Program-made: the position numbers and the translations under genes
The notes under the pieces: generated by a model
The model's input: only the letters and a program-made list of their open reading frames with translations
What the model was told of the DNA's origin: nothing
Databases searched by the model: none
In this document: piece by piece, positions 5,267 to 6,425 of the stretch
How the letters are laid out: the number at the start of each line of letters is the position of its first letter
Numbering within the stretch: the stretch's first letter is position 1
Assembly (NCBI RefSeq): GCF_028618695.1
Contig: NZ_JAQIVI010000801.1
Span: forward strand, 1-6,425
DNA from: Natrinema soli
GTDB lineage: Archaea; Halobacteriota; Halobacteria; Halobacteriales; Natrialbaceae
DNA: 6,425 nt
Direction: 5' to 3'

Positions 5267-6425
5267 TCACCCCGAGACCAGTTGGGGCCCGAACAGCATC
5301 ACGAGGAAGCTGACGAGCATGGTCACGCCGACCGTCGTCGTTACCAGACGGACCATCCCCCGGGTCGGGTCGATGATGGGCAGCCGCGAGACGATCGCCT
5401 CGGTGCTCGTCCGGAGGATGTGCCCGCCGTCGAGCGGGAACGCCGGGACGCAGTTGAAGAAGCCGAGCTGGACGTTGATCCAGCCGGTCCAGAACAGCAG
5501 GTTCGCCACCAGGAAGACGGTCCCGTCGCCGAACGCACCGAGAGCACCCTGCACCTCGTAGAAGTTCTGGATCCCACCGGTGAACCCGGCGAAGTTGAAC
5601 GGTAAGGCACCGCTGACGCCGATGACCGGCAACAGGAGGGCGAGCCCCATCTTTCCGAGGAAGGTGTCGGCGACGCCGCCGAAGCGCGTCTCGCCGTCCC
5701 CGCCGAGCAGGCCCAGATACTCGTCGGCGGGATAGAGTTGAACGCCGATATCGCTGACGTCGACGCCGGACGTTCCCGGATACGGTTGAATCCCGAGGAA
5801 CCCGCTCTCGGATCGCGGGTTCTCGTCGAGCGTGACGGTGTGCGTCTGTCGTTCGTCACCGATGTAGCCCGCCACCTCGACCTGCTGGCCGGGCTCGGTG
5901 TCCGCCAGCAGGGGAGCGAGGTCCTCGTAGCTGTGCACCCGCTCGCCGTCGAAGCGGGTGATGACGAACGTCTCGTCGGTCGGGCCGGTTTCGGCCTCGA
6001 GCGGCTCGCCCTCGGCGATCGAGACGGCAGCACCGATCGTCACCGCTCGTTCGACGCTCTCCTCACTGTCCGCGGGTTCGATCGTCAGGCTAACTCGTTC
6101 GTCGTCGCCGACGGCGTCGAAGAAGCCGCGTTCGGTCGCGACGGTCTGGCCGTCGACCGCGCGAATCTCATCACCCGTGGAGAGCCCCGTCGGACCGTCG
6201 TCCATCGCCGCGGTCACGATCAGCGACCTGTCGACTCTCACCGTCTCCTCGCCGTTGAGTTCGACGGCTACCTGCTCGCCGTCGACGGCCTCGAGCCGAT
6301 CCGCGAGGTCGTCGTTGCCCTCGACCGCGGTGCCGTTGATCGCCGTGATGCGGTCGTTGGGTTCGATGCCGGCATCGGCCGCGGGGGAGTCCTGAGCCAC
6401 ACCGCCGACGGCGGCTCCGGGTGCG
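5267..6425 (-). CDS. Site-2 (M50) family membrane metalloprotease with PDZ-like modules, N-terminus outside the window
   Basis: The frame runs from the right edge to TGA 5269-5267 with 385 visible residues. The GTG at 6400 is internal, because the frame stays open upstream with in-family sequence (APGAAVGGVAQDSPAA, the start of a PDZ fold). Visible order: a PDZ domain (about 7-64; DSPAADAG, DRITAINGTAV), a second PDZ-like unit (78-130; TGDEIRAVDGQTV), a third weaker one (148-199; TFVITRFDGERV), a spacer, then hydrophobic segments at about 259-280, 302-325 and 357-379. The motif NCVPAFPLDGGH (N324, L331, D332, H335) is the second S2P signature, whose Asp ligates the catalytic zinc. The HExxH motif should lie upstream, outside the window. 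Such proteases cut substrates within the membrane, typically anti-sigma-like or membrane-bound regulators; the target here is unknown. The soluble PDZ part probably gates access. The family call is firm; the substrate is not. Confidence 0.92.
   Translation of the reverse strand, partial: APGAAVGGVAQDSPAADAGIEPNDRITAINGTAVEGNDDLADRLEAVDGEQVAVELNGEETVRVDRSLIVTAAMDDGPTGLSTGDEIRAVDGQTVATERGFFDAVGDDERVSLTIEPADSEESVERAVTIGAAVSIAEGEPLEAETGPTDETFVITRFDGERVHSYEDLAPLLADTEPGQQVEVAGYIGDERQTHTVTLDENPRSESGFLGIQPYPGTSGVDVSDIGVQLYPADEYLGLLGGDGETRFGGVADTFLGKMGLALLLPVIGVSGALPFNFAGFTGGIQNFYEVQGALGAFGDGTVFLVANLLFWTGWINVQLGFFNCVPAFPLDGGHILRTSTEAIVSRLPIIDPTRGMVRLVTTTVGVTMLVSFLVMLFGPQLVSG

Noticed and set aside
4211..5605. 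464-residue + strand open frame spanning pitA start, padR and the protease end
   Set aside because: It crosses three well-supported genes and is Arg/Ser-rich, typical of a shifted frame of acidic genes.
6398..6400. GTG at 6400 as the start of the protease gene
   Set aside because: The frame stays open to the window edge and the sequence upstream completes the start of a PDZ domain; the S2P HExxH motif must also lie further upstream.

Overview
The window is GC-rich (about 65% by eye), with strong G/C preference at third codon positions. Its encoded proteins are highly acidic (many Asp and Glu), and its promoter-like sites are of the archaeal BRE/TATA type. Together with the gene families present (a Cld-ABM fusion heme protein, a DUF5611-like protein, and a site-2 protease with PDZ modules), this points to the chromosome of an extremely halophilic archaeon (class Halobacteria). 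No mobile-element gene, rRNA, tRNA or CRISPR array was seen.

Layout, left to right. (1) The 3' end of a protein with a C-terminal four-cysteine zinc ribbon (+). (2) A 127-residue acidic DUF5611-like protein (+) behind a plausible archaeal promoter. (3) A 348-base stretch (810-1157) without a convincing gene, dense in inverted repeats, including a nested 73-base dyad directly after the stop codon and two hairpins with identical 8-bp arms. (4) A 61-residue two-helix membrane protein (+). (5) Convergent with it, a sodium- or proton-coupled symporter of the glutamate transporter family (-), whose acidic-substrate contact residues are changed. (6) Upstream of the symporter on the same strand, a pitA-type fusion of a chlorite-dismutase/coproheme-decarboxylase domain, a histidine-rich linker and a tandem ABM-like region (-). 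(7) Divergent from pitA, a PadR-family repressor (+). (8) Convergent with padR, the C-terminal part of a membrane-embedded M50 (site-2) protease with PDZ-like modules (-), cut by the right edge.

The most coherent functional unit is the pitA/padR divergent pair. The two promoters face away from each other across 234 bases, carry the same 10-mer (ACCGAAACCC) in mirror orientation at similar distances from their starts, and both fit leaderless transcription. A simple working model is that the PadR protein regulates itself and pitA. PitA keeps the catalytic Tyr/Lys, proximal His and distal Gln expected of coproheme decarboxylases rather than the distal Arg of true chlorite dismutases. It could therefore serve the last step of heme synthesis from Fe-coproporphyrin III; this is inference. 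The other genes look like ordinary single transcription units. No clearly new multi-gene system is visible. The points most worth a second look are the transporter's altered binding site, the pitA/padR arrangement and the hairpin-rich 810-1157 region.
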